A stretch of DNA of 64,000 bases from Strobilurus pachycystidiatus. Lineage: Eukaryota; Basidiomycota; Agaricomycetes; Agaricales; Physalacriaceae. Shown in pieces: positions 43,361 through 55,087 of the stretch. Made by a program: the position numbers and the translations under genes. The DNA lies in NCBI GenBank assembly GCA_019915135.1, contig JAHLMK010000002.1, forward strand, positions 1,364,001 through 1,428,000, given 5' to 3'. Each line of letters starts with the position of its first letter. Positions within the stretch are counted from its first letter, which is position 1. The notes under the pieces were generated by a model. It was not told the origin of the DNA and did no database searches. It was given only the letters and a program-made list of their open reading frames with translations.

Positions 43361-44211
43361 AGAAGGCCAGTTTATGGGTAAACACTTAGTCGCTGTGATT
43401 ATTTAATACTGTTGAAAGCGCCTACGGCACCACATAGTTTGAGACCGAGTATGTGGACGCACCACGTAGGCTGGTGTTTCCTCCCCAGCTTTGTTTTCCG
43501 GTTTTTTCAACCGCTTGCTGTCATTCAATGAACTCACCTTCCTTCGCAATCTTGGCCGCAGAAAGTTGGCTTCAGCCTCCACACGCACTCAGAGGACAGC
43601 TGTTAACAAAACTACCACCGTGTTATGTATGGGGCCTTCAAATGAAATGTGGTAAGCTTGTCAGTTAATTGAACGTCAGTCGCTACTCTGATTTGAGTAC
43701 TTGTCATGGAATCGCAATGTCTATACATGCTCAAATCGCAGGACGGGAAGGCCACCCGAGTAGGTAGCACTCGAGACGATCGCCAACGTTGTTCAACATA
43801 GACAAGTCAGTGTGGACACACCACGTATGCTCAATTCACAGGTGTGGATGCACCACATATGCTCAATTCTCATACTGCTCTTCAGAATTTGTGTTCACCT
43901 GATATCTCCACCCCGGGAGAGGTTTGACTTCTATCTCGTATTTGCGTTGCACTTTATTTGAAGATACTGGCAAATGTCAGTTCACTGCGTAAGTCAAGAT
44001 GATTCGTCCCACAGCGTGGTGGGCTAACGTATGTACATTGCTCTGAATCAAATTTATATTCATTATGGCAACTAGAACATAGTCAGTGCTCTGTAAGAGA
44101 TTCTCAAGTTTGAATAATATTTCATGACATACAGTTACATTATTTCATAGTAGTCCATTTATAGGTTAACGCTGCAGACAACAAACACATTAGCAAGAGT
44201 CAAGGTGTGGA
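43361..44211. other. Intergenic, short GTGGAC-CACCACGTA repeats
   Basis: No gene recognised. The motif GTGTGGACNCACCACGT and variants occur near 43450, 43812, 43850 and 44205; the last is the target site of the MULE MITE. Confidence 0.45.
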
Positions 44212-44221
44212 CTCACCACGT

Positions 44222-44833
44222 CAACAGTAGTCGCAGACATTTAACATCCACACTGTTATAACAGTTGGAAAATGTTTTAAAATTACTGTTACAACGGGGC
44301 CCTGTTATAACGGGGGACATTTGACAGATGAATTACGACTCATCAAAGAGACTTATACTTTATTGAAGAACAGTATTATGTCGTATATACTTATTGGTTA
44401 GGTTAGGAATTGGTTAGAAGGTTAGATTAGGTTAGGGGATTGGTTAGCTGGTTAGGTTAGGGTGAGGTTGGGGTTTGCTCAGTGGGATAAAGACGTTTTT
44501 CTGTGTGTAAGTATATTTTGAATTGAATTATGGATTTTAAATGCTTAGAGCTAGCTTGCTAGCTCTAAGTATGTTATTTAAAAATATGCCATACTTGATG
44601 AGAATAGAGATAAAAAGGAAGAAGAAAGAATATTAGAAAAACTCTTATGACTCAATGATTAAGGTGATCATAGAAGGCTTATTTTATTGCTAGGTCACAG
44701 GTTCAATCCTGACCAGATGCAGTACTTTATTTCTTCGACAAAAGTGATTACATAAGCCCCGTTACAACGGTGCATTTGACATAATATTCAACCGTTATAA
44801 CGGTGGACATTTGGCTAAATTCTACAGCTATGG
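44222..44833 (+). repeat. MULE-type MITE, copy 1 (612 bp)
   Basis: Flanked by CTCACCACGT on both sides (44212-44221, 44834-44843), a 9-10-bp duplication as in Mutator-like elements. The ends are rich in GTTATAAC palindromes. The interior has a GGTTAGGTTAGG tract (44397-44470) and a tRNA-like piece near 44644-44720 (TGACTCAATGATTA, GGTTCAATCC). Copy 2 is at 59351-63795. Confidence 0.85.
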
Positions 44834-44919
44834 CTCACCACGTAAGCTGGGCGATCTTGATTTCCACCACCATCAACGAGTATTGCGCAGTTTCATTTGC
44901 CCTCCATCAGACCCATACC

Positions 44920-45408
44920 ATGGCTCGTAAAAAATATGCCATGATGCTTCGCGCTGGACGCACACCCGACAAAGCCGCGGAGGACCACGACCACAACAAC
45001 GGTACTCTACGGGAGGATGAGCGTGCACCAGCTCCATTAGCCAAGCTGAATGTTGCGGGACCTTTGTTGGATGGAGACGTCGAGAAGGAGGAAGAGTATA
45101 GGTGAATCAGCGATGAGGAGGCCAGGGCGAAACGGCGACGGGCAACATATTGCGCGTCAAAAGCACGGTATGTTGCATTACACTTACTGAACCGGGAGCT
45201 GATTTGCCTATGCAGCAAGCGCGCAGAACTGAAAAGCGTACCCGCGGAGGAGTTCAAGGCATATCGCGCCCAGCAAAACTGTTACGCAGCCGTCAGTCGC
45301 CAGAAGCGTCGCCCAAGCTTGCGGTCGGAGAGTCAACAGCGGCGGTATCTGTGTGTAGATCTCTTCATGGCTTGGCAACTCTTACGGCTCACGCATTGCA
45401 TGATGTAG
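44920..45408 (+). pseudogene. Basic uncharacterised gene upstream of TET/JBP, one TGA
   Basis: Exons 44920-45167 and 45216-45408 (phase-2 intron, GTATGT...GCAG). Protein begins MARKKYAMMLRAGRTPDKAA, has an acidic stretch, then TGA 45103-45105, then a helical Arg/Lys/Ala-rich part with conserved-looking spacing (EEARAKRRRATY, EEFKAYRAQQ). The TGA would be CGA (Arg) after reverting one base, and the rest of the frame is open. It may be the N-terminal part of the TET/JBP protein or a separate KDZ-associated gene; I cannot decide. Confidence 0.5.
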
Positions 45409-45961
45409 CGCAAACAAATCACTGCTACCGCGTACCAGTCATCTCCAGCGATCGAACGACTACGCTGACTCGGCTCTGTGTGTTTGTGGGTGGAACAATG
45501 AGCTCAAGGCTCAACGTCGTCAACATATTTTGTCTGGTGAGGCGGAGTAGTTATTGTGCCGTATTGAAGGCGTCTACACCTCTCATTCAATTTTTTTTAT
45601 TTTACAGCATGCCTAAAACTTATACTACTTTTCTTGTAACGCCTGTTTTAGTGTCTAGAATAGAAACTAACTCGTATTAATTGTCTTGAATTCACTACTC
45701 CGCATCCATTGAGTAGTGGCCTGTTGGTCCGTGCGCAGAGCATCAGATTTCGAATGATGACTTTGTACATGTGAGTTTGTGTATGTTTTTCTTTCACTCC
45801 CAACACTGACAGTCACATTGACAACATTGGCTGGTTGCCACAGAATGGTGAGTAATACTTACTTGTTCTTCTCTCTTCTTCTCTTCCGTTGCCATGCTTT
45901 GGCGCGCGGGGCCTGTCGACTCCACCATGGGACGCGCCTGCGCTGTCACTGCTTGCCTTGC
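45409..45961 (+). other. Region between the basic gene and the TET/JBP core
   Basis: Probably holds further 5' exons and introns of the TET/JBP gene (for example GTGAGTAATA after 45844), but no frame could be chosen. Confidence 0.35.
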
Positions 45962-46257
45962 CGGGAGCAAGAGGCTTTTGGAGACTATGCGAAAAAGGGC
46001 ACCAAACAGCGCGTCGCAAAGGCCATGGGCCGTATTCTGGAGTGCGATCTTGACACAGAGGATTTGCCTGTAAACTCCTCCGGCTTTGGGGGCATGCGGC
46101 GCTTTTTTGTGAGAGATAGACGCGGCACCGATACTCTCAGTTCTCAGCCGGAATGGGCTCATCTTGGCTACGAGGGGCAGGGAAGCATTCCACTTGTCGA
46201 CTGTAAGCGCCGCCTGCTCGCATGTATTGGCGGGATGCTCAAGGACACCGCACAATG

Positions 46258-46879
46258 TAGGGTTTGAAAGTTCAGTTCAGTTGGGTTTTTTCCCAAGATT
46301 TTAAGAAAACCACAACTGAACTGTAAACTGGTCTTACAGTTTTTCAAGCAACTCACAACTGAACTGCAGTTGCTCAAAAGACCGGTTTCAGTTTGAGCAA
46401 CCAGTCAAACTAGTTTAACTGTCTGAGCGGTTAAACCGGTTTGAATCAATTCAAAACTGGTTTTATCATTATCCAGCTGCAAAATGAACCACCCAAGAAT
46501 TGAACCCAGGCCATTCTGAGCTATTTCAACAAGACATATAGCAAGAACGTTAACCACTGCGCCAAACGGGCGTGGTCCTTATGTGTTTCAGAGCCCTCGG
46601 AAGACTCTCTGACATCTTTGGTGGTCAGAGCTTCCCAGGTTCAATTCCTGAGGGAAAAGACTGGTTTAAACTGATTCAAAACTGGTTAAACTGTTGAGTG
46701 GTTTAACTGGTCTAACCAGTCTTTTCACAGTTGTGGGTTAACATAGTGAGATGAAAGAACTGTAAACTGAGACTGGTCTTCAGTCTCTTTAAAAACACCT
46801 TTGGAAGCTAAACTGCGAGCTCAGTTCAGGTTTTTTTTCGGTTCAGTTGCAGTTTTGACAACTGAACTTGCGAACCCTA
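46258..46879 (-). repeat. hAT-type MITE, family H3, copy 2, inside TET/JBP exon (622 bp)
   Basis: Ends TAGGGTTTGAAAG and CGAACCCTA; flanks GCACAATG / GCGCAATG (7 of 8). The tRNA-like piece on the minus strand at about 46578-46496 has an A box TGGCGCAGTGG and B box GGTTCAATTC. Confidence 0.88.
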
Positions 46880-47449
46880 GCGCAATGGATGCGGAAGGTG
46901 ATCCATCCCCTAAAGACAGCGATTGAGGAGGGTTTGCGCAAAGTGAAGTTCTCCAAGAAGGAGAAGAATCACAAACGCGGGCCATTTCCCGCCACAGCAA
47001 TTGGCGTTTCTCATAGCAGTGGAGAGACGGTATGTGCTCTTTCTTTTTAGTTTTCTCGTTGTTGACGCTATGGCAGCGTCCTGGAAATTGTCGACTGTCA
47101 AAGTTGGCCCGTTGTTTCATGGAGGGCCTACGCGCTCACCCCGCAATGCATCATGCCTCGGGGTTTCTCAATTGTAAGCCGCTTGATGCTCTTCATCTGT
47201 CACGCCGCTGAGCTCTCTTCAGACCTCTTTCAGGCATATAATCGCCCAATGTACAACGTGTACGCAGCAAACCAGGCTCAACTTCACGACGCTAACCCTC
47301 GCCTTCGGCGGAAATTCGATAATAGCGTCTTTTCTTATTTGACTGTTAACAGTGGTCCCCAGACTGCTACGAATCTGCACGCTGACATCGCCAATAAACC
47401 AGATGGGTGGTGCGGAATAACCTGCGCCAGCCCGTTCAACTATAAACGC

Positions 47450-50098
47450 TGACACGCTTTATGCGCGTCTGAGCCTAGAAACCGAAAGTTTTGCGATTTC
47501 TGGATAAGACTCAAAGCCGAAATGCACGATACATCTAATGAGAGACCATAAGATTGCCAGTGATAATACGGAGACCTTATTAGGGCAAGAATGAGCCTCC
47601 AGGAGAAATTCATCTTCAAATATCACCATCCAAAGTGCCCACTTGATTTATCAAGTCAACATCACGTACGCATTCTCAAAGAAGACTGTCATATCCATGC
47701 GCCATGACACAGGATTGAACCGGATCTCCGACTTACTCAGCCAGTCACGCGTCTCCTCGTGACCCCATTAATCATCCATTCTTGCCAAGTCTTGCCAAGT
47801 CCAGTCGGGCCGCTCGGACCTCCGCACGTGATCCTTTACTCAGCATCTCTACCGCCAAACTTGCCATACCCTTGACCCAGACCATGCTGCCCTTTGCCCA
47901 ATACATGTGGACCTCCGCTTGTGATCTTACTTATCTCCTTATGCTTCTACCTACTCAGTCCAGTATTTAAGCGCTTGTACTTTACCTATGTTTCCTCAGT
48001 TCGAATATCAACTTAGACGCTCCAGTCTAGTTTTCATCTCTTCTTCTTGTCTAAACTCAACTTGCGGAACTCCGCTCGTTGGCCAAAACTTACATTCTCC
48101 AACTTGTGTTGTTCTTACGGACCTCCGAGCTCATCACTTGTCTCTTTCTTCCAGGTTCGCTCTTCCTTGGCGGACCCCCGGATTCAAGGCTCGACTCAAG
48201 GGACCAACCTGCTGAACGCAGGCAGCCCTGATTCCGGACCACCCACAATCCTCAAGACCGGGCCCCCTGCAACTATCACCACAACCGAGGGATAGCCGGA
48301 CTACCGCTTGACGGGAATCCATAGGGTTGCAGATGTGGAAACACGTGCCAATACAAAATAGGTAAACCTTTTACCTTTTCTTTCTTTTAAACACTTCTAC
48401 GCTTATTCCTTCACAGGCTCGGAGCACCGCTTATGCTGTGCTTATCGAGAAATCCGGTTTTGGACATCCGATTGACTTGGTCTGGGGCACGGTTTTAACA
48501 AAGACTCATCTAAGAAACGAACTCGAGTTTCAAGTAATTCGGACTCGACTTTGTCAGTATTGTTCATAGACGACTAGAGTTCGATTAGCTCACTTCCTGA
48601 CGATAAGTAGAATGGGGTTAAGCTACAGAATGGTCTAGGTCAGCATAAATGGGGATGAAAGCCTAGTAATGCTATCACAAGATACAACTATCCCTTTGAA
48701 ATTCTAAGTCTAAAACCCACGATAGCACAAAATTGAGTAACAGCTGAGCTATTCAAAGAAGCTAATAAAGATAAAGATGGTTAAGTGTTCTTCATGAATA
48801 ATCCGCAGTACACCAAGAGCGTTAAGAATCAAGAAGCCAAGCTTCTTCAGATCTCAGATGATTAAATTTGACCTGAAATCAGTAGAGATTGGAACAAGAA
48901 AACAGATTGCGAACAACAAGTCAATGATCTATCATGGATCTTAGAGTGGATTCTTAAGCAAAATGAAACTCTAGACTCAATCAGATAATCGAGACTGAAT
49001 TGGTGGCGCAATCTGAAGAATCCGAGTCGTAGAGAAGTATTAAGAGCAATTAAGAGCTAGGAGAAGATGAACCTCATATGAGAGATTCGACCAAAAGCAC
49101 GCAAGGATGTTGCAATCCAAGCTTAGCATTTGTCAACGTGAATCAACTCTAGAGGGTTTGTCATGAATAAACTGGCATAATAAGAAAATGGAAGTGTCTA
49201 GACTAGTGTCTACAGCGTGGAAATTAACTTCAAGTGGCTATTAGTTAGTAAGTTAAGCTTAATATACAGTAGGGACCAATTTGTATAAAAAGAAGCGTTG
49301 ATACAGTATAATAGTTTAATTTAGTGACCCGCAGTCACGAGCCCACAAAGCTCTACTGTAGTAATCTAAATCTGTACAAAATCAAATTCGATTTGCACGC
49401 ATCCAAAGAAACTCGAATTTGAGTTAAACCTAAAAATCCAAGAACAAACCTAACGCATTAAGAGCAAGGGTTTAGAACAAAAGTGAACTTAATCAAAGAG
49501 CAAAGTTCCTTGAATTTAACGTACTAGAGGCGGTGTTTCTGAGCATAGTATCTCCCTAAAGGCACTACAGAGACTTTGCAGTCTGAGCCAGCCTTTCCCT
49601 AGAGAGGACCGTTCAGTCGCAAAAAGCGTTAACCAGCATAACCTCTTGCAAATTCAAGTGCAATTTGAACACGATTTGGTCTAAAACCCACGCAAACACT
49701 AAAACTCAAAAAATAAGCTCCTACCGAGGTTATAAGAAACATATCAAGTGTGGCAATAAATTATCGTGTTCTTGATACAACCCCTCTAGCGCGAGGATTG
49801 TGAAAGTTGCATAATTAAGTTCAGTCAGAGGCTTGTGTGTTATTCCCTGAAAACTAGACGATTTGTCAATCGGTCAAAATCCCTACCACCCCCTTCAAAC
49901 TCGCACTTTGTGCGCACCTACGTTTCTGTTACGCAAGAACCTTGTTTTCAAGTGTAGTGTTGTAGTAAATCAAGCTTGATTTTCTATTGCAAAAACCCCA
50001 TATTCCAAAACCGCAGAAACCTTATTCTCATTTAGAGTATTAAGAGTTGTGTTGTTTGTTAGGTGTAATTCTACGCCTCTAGAATAACGTGCACATCA
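47450..50098. mobile_element. Insertion H in TET/JBP gene, host of LTR F1
   Basis: TGACACGCTT...GCACATCA flanked by (A)ACGC on both sides (47446-47449, 50099-50102). Without F1 it is 1.83 kb, AT-rich and without a significant ORF or clear inverted ends. Class unknown; a long solo LTR with a 4-bp duplication is one option. The host frame K-R | G-G closes exactly across it. Confidence 0.62.
47687..48500 (+). repeat. Solo LTR F1 (814 bp)
   Basis: TGTCATATCC...GGTTTTAACA with the duplication AAGAC at 47682-47686 and 48501-48505. Same family as F2. Confidence 0.93.
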
Positions 50099-50342
50099 AC
50101 GCGGAGGCCAGCTCGTAATTTGGAATTTGAAATTGGTAATTGACTTTCCTCCAGGCGCAACCATCTTCATACCCTCTGTCCTCCTTGTACATTCCAATTG
50201 CCCTCTTCAGCCTGGGGAATGCCGCTACTCATGGACACAGTATACTGCCGGCGGGCTCTTCAGATGGGTTGCGAACAATTTTCAGACGCAGGAGAAGTTT
50301 TGGGAGAACGCTTCCCTGGCTAAGAGGAAGGAATGGCTGTGA

Positions 50343-51146
50343 GATCGTGCCACGCGTTGGCAGCGTGATCTCAAATTGTTTCCCATACTTCCCTAGGTTG
50401 TCCCTCCTCAACATGACCTATTTAGGGGACCATCTTCTGTTATGTACTTGATACCGTATGATTACTCGACCCCCGCAATGATAAGTAGAAAATATAAGAT
50501 TCCAATTTCGAACTTGGTGTATCATATTGTGACCAAATAACTTTTGGTAAGAAAACTTTGCAGGCGTGGTCTGAGCCCAGTGATTCACGACGTGTTTGGA
50601 TTTGCTAACCGGCTCCGCCATCTTCCTGTTTCCCTTCCTCTATTTGCTTTGATTGGCGGTGGCTGTCCGTGGTATTAGACCCTCTCTTCTGCAGCCACGC
50701 CTCACATAGAGCATTGGCAAGTTATCTCGCTCTTCCGCCAACCTAGGACGCAGGACAACAGCTTGAATGCACCCTCACCTGGTTGGCACAGCACAAGCTA
50801 TGCGCCAGCCCGCCGCGCGCGTCCAGTAGAAAAGGCCCGTCCCTTATGAAACGTTCCGCCAGGCGTCATTCATTTACTGGACCAGACCAACATAATCTTA
50901 GCGGGATGGAGCAACCCGTAAGTAGAAGAGATGTAATGTGGCGAGCACAGAGTTCTATATAAGTTTTCCTTCAGACACTTCCGCCTCCCACTCTCTTGAC
51001 AAGTCGACATGCAGTTGCGGCGGCGTATTGGTGACCGGTATTTGGGGGACCATATATCAGATATCTCATTCCCTGTCGCCTTGTGGGAAGCACCAATTAC
51101 AACACCACCTTCCCCGCCGTCAAGGACTCACAGCTTTCTTCCCCAG
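50343..51146. other. Intergenic, no gene recognised
   Basis: About 800 bp after the TET/JBP stop. Only short frames without motifs. It may contain the 5' leader of the next plus-strand gene. Confidence 0.4.
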
Positions 51147-53480
51147 ATGAGTCGCAACTTAGACAGGGTGCCCTTAACTTTGGGGACGGGCTCGACAACC
51201 GTCCCAACATCCTCGGTTCTCTCCGTGTTTGACCAGATTCCCGACAATCCTGCAGAATTTTGCGCGAAAACCAAAGATTCATTCGTCACATAAGGGATTG
51301 CTCCCACAACGGACTTCATGAACCCACCCATCTTTCCCCTGCGCAGTTATCGTATTCGTCGACTTGCTCCTCTCTCCCTTCCTGTCATGGAATATGTTCT
51401 GCGCCCGTCCAACATTGTCAAGGCTCACCAAGACCCAAAACAAGTCCTTCCGGCGCGCCTGGAGGAGTTCCAGCGTTACAAACACATGCGGAAGGAGGTT
51501 TGCCCCGGCGATAGCATCATCCAGCTCCCGATACTTGATGTTGTGCGTATTCTGTACCTCTCCATACGCGTCTAAGACTTAATATCTTGTCCTTTGTCTG
51601 CACAGCCGTCCCAGCAGTTTTTGTGCGGCTATAGTGTACGTCGTCTCCTTTACCATCCATGCGCAGACAAGTCATGGTCTTTGCCAGCGCTTTGAGCGCG
51701 CAGAATTGCGCGTTCTGGTGAACTGGAGTCCATGGTGGTCTTCTTGCTTTGATAGCGGGAAACCTTCCAACCTTGTCGCAATTGAGGACAACATAGCTGC
51801 CAACATGCAAAGTCAGTTCCCGATTCCCGCCGGACCCGCTTAAGAATACTCGTTGAAGCACCACAAACGCGTATGTTGTTTCATTTGACTTTCTGAGGAG
51901 AGTCACCTAATTTGGTGTTGATTTTACCAGGCCGCTATTGAAGCTATTTACTACTAGCACTGGCACCGCCGCGTTTGCTGGGGTTTGGACAAGCCCGCTC
52001 CACTCCCTCGACCAAACTTCCATATGGTCCGCGAGGATCGTCCTATCGCTCCTGGCAACAAACCACCTCGCACTCGCGCTGATACTACGCCTCGGGGACC
52101 CAATGAACCATGTCGTTCCTCGGGTCCTTACTTGGCGCCTGAACGTCCGGGTCTTATTCTCAGCCGCAAGCCGCCGTTTCCCGCAGGGCGGGAGAATTGG
52201 TTCAAGGCCATCCACAAGAGACTGGATGGCCAGATCGCTGATCACGTGAGGGAAGTGTATCTTACCCCGCGAGCAACTGCTCCCCTTATTCCTCCTCGCA
52301 ACTCCGTCTCGCAAGTCGCCGGTTTGATTTATCTGGAGGCTCTCTCTGCCTCCTTGCAGAGAGCTCTGCCCCGCGCGTCCATTACCAAGTCCTGTCGGGC
52401 TCTTGCCAAAGAGCTGGCTCCCATCAATGCCGAACCAAACATTGTTTGGAATGGTTTGGACCACCTAGAGGACGCCGCCAATGAGTTCAACAAGGCCTTG
52501 GGCAAGGAGCTTAGATCTTGGCGTGACCAGCTCCGTTGACGGGAGAGTGCCATTCTTGCTGGCTGGGAGGACGAGTGGCGGCGACTCAAAGACAAAGATT
52601 GCGCGTACCATGTAGAGATTCACCAAACCTTTTGATGCGAGGCATCATCGGCTCCGGAGGAGTCGTTTGTCGTCCACAGCAATCCCTACTTTGTACAGCG
52701 TTGTACTCCTCTTGGGCCCCCTTCTACGTCGTCTGAGTATGATTTTGCTACGGCCAAGGAGTGGGACATTCAGGTGCAGGCGGCGTTGAATGCAAGCGGG
52801 TGTGCCACAAGATACAAGGTTCGCGTCGACCACCCCGCTGTTGGTTAGAGATGTCCACGAATATATATTCGAGTATATTCTTATTCATGCACACGAATAA
52901 TCCCCCCTCCAAGGGTCATAATTGTTATTCATGAATATACTCTTAATCTTATTCGTCAACTTAATCTTCACTGCAAATATTTCGCTTTTATTCATGAATA
53001 TTCACAAATATACAAGTATAATCATCTCAATGTCACTCAAAATCACAGTCAAAGTTATTGAATGAACTATAAATCATTCAAACAGCATCTAAATTTATCA
53101 TAAACTTGTCTTCAGTACTGAGAATTCAGTATTGTCAGACACTCATGAATGAGTTGAGGATTATGTGAACTTGAAGGTTCATATTCTATATTCGTCAACT
53201 AATTCTTATTCACAAATATAATATATTCATCATATTCATATTCATGAATAAGATTAGGAATATAGTCATGAATATTCTCCTTTACTCCTTATTCGTGGTC
53301 ATGTCTACTGTTGGTGATGAGGATGACTGCATTGACGAGGGGAGTGTCAAGGTGATTGGGAACTCCTTTTTCCGTGACCTTGCCCACCGCGTCCATGTTG
53401 ACCCCCTTATGGATAGAGTACTCGTCAGGAGCCTGGTTGACAACCCGAACGAGGCGGGCGAGGGGCAAGCTGTTGAATAG
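51147..53480 (+). pseudogene. Uncharacterised plus-strand gene between TET/JBP and KDZ transposase
   Basis: The best part is one frame from 51985: MDKPAPLPRPNFHMVRE ... FPAGRENWFKAIHKRLDGQI ... VSQVAGLIYLEALSASLQ, TGA 52537-52539, ESAILAGWEDEWRRL, TGA 52633-52635, EYDFATAKEWDIQVQAAL. Then the H4 MITE (52846-53307) interrupts, after which DEDDCIDEGSVKVIGNSFF ... GQAVE runs to TAG 53480. Removing the MITE and one CTGTTGGT copy closes the frame. Both TGAs fit CGA-to-TGA. An upstream part (51147-51580, MSRNLDRVPLTLGTG and SRLPVMEYV-like frames) may be earlier exons. No family recognised; possibly KDZ cargo. Confidence 0.5.
52846..53307 (-). repeat. hAT MITE, family H4, copy 2 (462 bp)
   Basis: TAGAGATGTCC...GGTCATGTCTA with the exact 8-bp duplication CTGTTGGT (52838-52845, 53308-53315). 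Confidence 0.94.
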
Positions 53481-53805
53481 GTGTTTTGACAATGTCCTCG
53501 GCAGACGTCAACAGAAGTAGCTTTGTCCTGACTACGATTCATAGTTATTGTTGGTGTTTTTTGGTGATTGTTCCCCCCTTGTACATTGTAGTCAGTGATC
53601 TTTTCTTTATGGTACGTGTTTCTTGATACTTGATTCGTCTTTCTTGTTGTCGATAGCTTCCCTAATGTGCAAAGCGTAGTCCTGTGAGCTCCAAAAAAAT
53701 CTCTTTTATTTATTGTAGATTTTTAGGATCTATCTGGTAAACTTATATGATGGTAAACTTACTCGAAAATGTGCAGAAATATAAATTTAGGCTTGTGATC
53801 CTTTG

Positions 53806-53980
53806 GACCGGTCCTGGACCGGTTTAGGACCGCAGACCGGACTGATTAGGACCGGTTTTTGCGGTCCTAACCAGTCCAGTCTTAGGTCCAGCCAGATTTG
53901 GAAATTTTCTGGACCGGTCCAGTCCCCAGTCCATAACCTCAGAGGTCAAAAGACCGGACCGGACCGGACTTTTAAACCCT
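53806..53980. repeat. ACCGG-rich repeat, MITE-like
   Basis: About ten ACCGG/CCGGT units in 175 bp, ending TTTAAACCCTA. It replaces the C-terminus of gene P2. Left boundary and duplication could not be fixed. Confidence 0.5.
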
Positions 53981-54504
53981 AGCTTGGACGACCATCCCCA
54001 TTTCAATGGCGCGCAAGGACGGTGATATAAATCTTCAAAATTGTCTAGAAACCTGGTCATCCGTAGCTCCGGAGGCACGAGGCAACAACGTACCTTTCTA
54101 CGGTGCTTCATGTTCATGGCAAGGTCGTCGGCGGTCAAACGACCACTTGGATCCTCAGGGAATTTCTCAAACCAGCAAGGAAAGTAGCCACAAAGCCAAC
54201 TCTGAGCTTCATTTTTTAACATGACCCGCTCAAACTCACCGAAACTCTCCTTCAGGTGGGCGATGTGGGCTTCGGTGAACGGGTACCAAATAAGGTACTC
54301 GATGGTGGTGAAAAAGATGGAGTAGGGGCTATTATTGCTAGGCGCGTCATCCCTGGCAGACAGGTGAGTTCGGGACCAAACAAGACGAGCTGTCGCCACT
54401 CACGGAAGAGACAGGATTGCGCGACGGTATTCCAACTCATACTCGCGAGCAGCAGCCTCAGCCTCCAGCCACGCAACCTCTACGTTATATTGTTCCGCGT
54501 TCAT
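53981..54504 (-). pseudogene. Uncharacterised small gene P2, paralog of P1, 3' end replaced by a repeat
   Basis: Exons 54504-54404 and 54352-53981, with a phase-2 intron at the same place as in P1. The start MNAEQYNVEVAWLEAEAAAR is followed by YSIFFTTIEYLIWYPFTEAH, FGEFERVMLKNE, CWFEKFPEDPSGRL and NMKHRRKVRCCLV, lining up with P1 motif by motif. The frame continues into the ACCGG-rich repeat to 53824, which adds about 45 foreign residues. Function unknown. Confidence 0.62.
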
Positions 54505-54775
54505 GGGGGATAGAATTATAACAGCGCAAATGGACTTGTCCGTCACACCCTCTCTTCCCCCCGCATTTATATTGTCGCTGTTCAGTTCGGGCAGTGCCAG
54601 GCAAACGTAATGTCAGTACGTTTAGCAAACACGGGGACTTCACCTTTACCTCTAACACGGCGGCCAGGCCTTGCGCGCTTCCTGCCTCGCTCCACTCCTT
54701 ACTCAACGAAAACCGGTCGCCGTAGACTATTTTGCCGACTATTTAACCATTACAGCAAAAAAATGGGGAATCTCT

Positions 54776-54871
54776 GTGGTTATAACCACTGAGGCTCTTT
54801 CTATAATCAGTGGTTATAACTACTGGGATGAGCGCGTATGCATGCCTCATACCAGTGGTCATAACCACTGG
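54776..54871. repeat. Three GTGGTTATAACCAC palindromes
   Basis: A perfect 14-bp palindrome at 54776-54789 and near-perfect 18- and 20-bp versions at 54808-54825 and 54852-54871. They lie between P2 and the KDZ 3' end. They could be transposase or regulator binding sites. Confidence 0.55.
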
Positions 54872-55087
54872 GTGATCGTCAGCCGCATTCAGAGCATTCC
54901 TACCCAGGCACACTATGCTCAAAAGACCGGATTCGGATAAAGCCTCAAGCAACCAACCGTCCAAATGCATACAATATGGCTTCTATAATGAACCGTCACC
55001 TAATAAAGCATACGCAAGGGGCTGAAAGGCGGCATTGTCTAAATAAGGACATGGCTTGGCTGTATGCGTACATGACACTATTTTGCA

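Larger units (their letters stand above)
45962..50342 (+). pseudogene. TET/JBP family 2-oxoglutarate/Fe(II) dioxygenase, KDZ-associated, interrupted
   Basis: Coding pieces: 45962-46257, 46888-47029, 47077-47173, 47223-47449, 50103-50342. All phases agree once the H3 MITE (plus one 8-bp copy) and insertion H (plus ACGC) are taken out. Motifs of the fungal TET/JBP fold appear in order: FPATAIGVSHSSGET, RPGNCRLSKLAR, KFDNSVFSYLTVNSGPQT, the iron ligands H-x-D in NLHADIANKPDGWC, VIWNLKLVIDFPPGATIF, the distal His in LLVHSNCPLQPGE, and the 2-oxoglutarate Arg in CRYSWTQYTAGGLFRW. Family members oxidise 5-methylcytosine, and in fungi many ride on KDZ transposons. The catalytic residues are all present, but insertion H splits the domain between the H-x-D and distal His parts. 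N-terminus unresolved. Confidence 0.88.

Noticed and set aside
44397..44470. GGTTAGGTTAGG tract as an internal telomere (also 59525-59590)
   Set aside because: It is irregular, not a clean TTAGGG array, and is present in both copies of the MULE MITE, so it belongs to that element.
53289..53542. Minus-strand ORFs at the edge of the H4 MITE
   Set aside because: They oppose the plus-strand continuation of the 51147-53480 gene, whose frame closes across the MITE.
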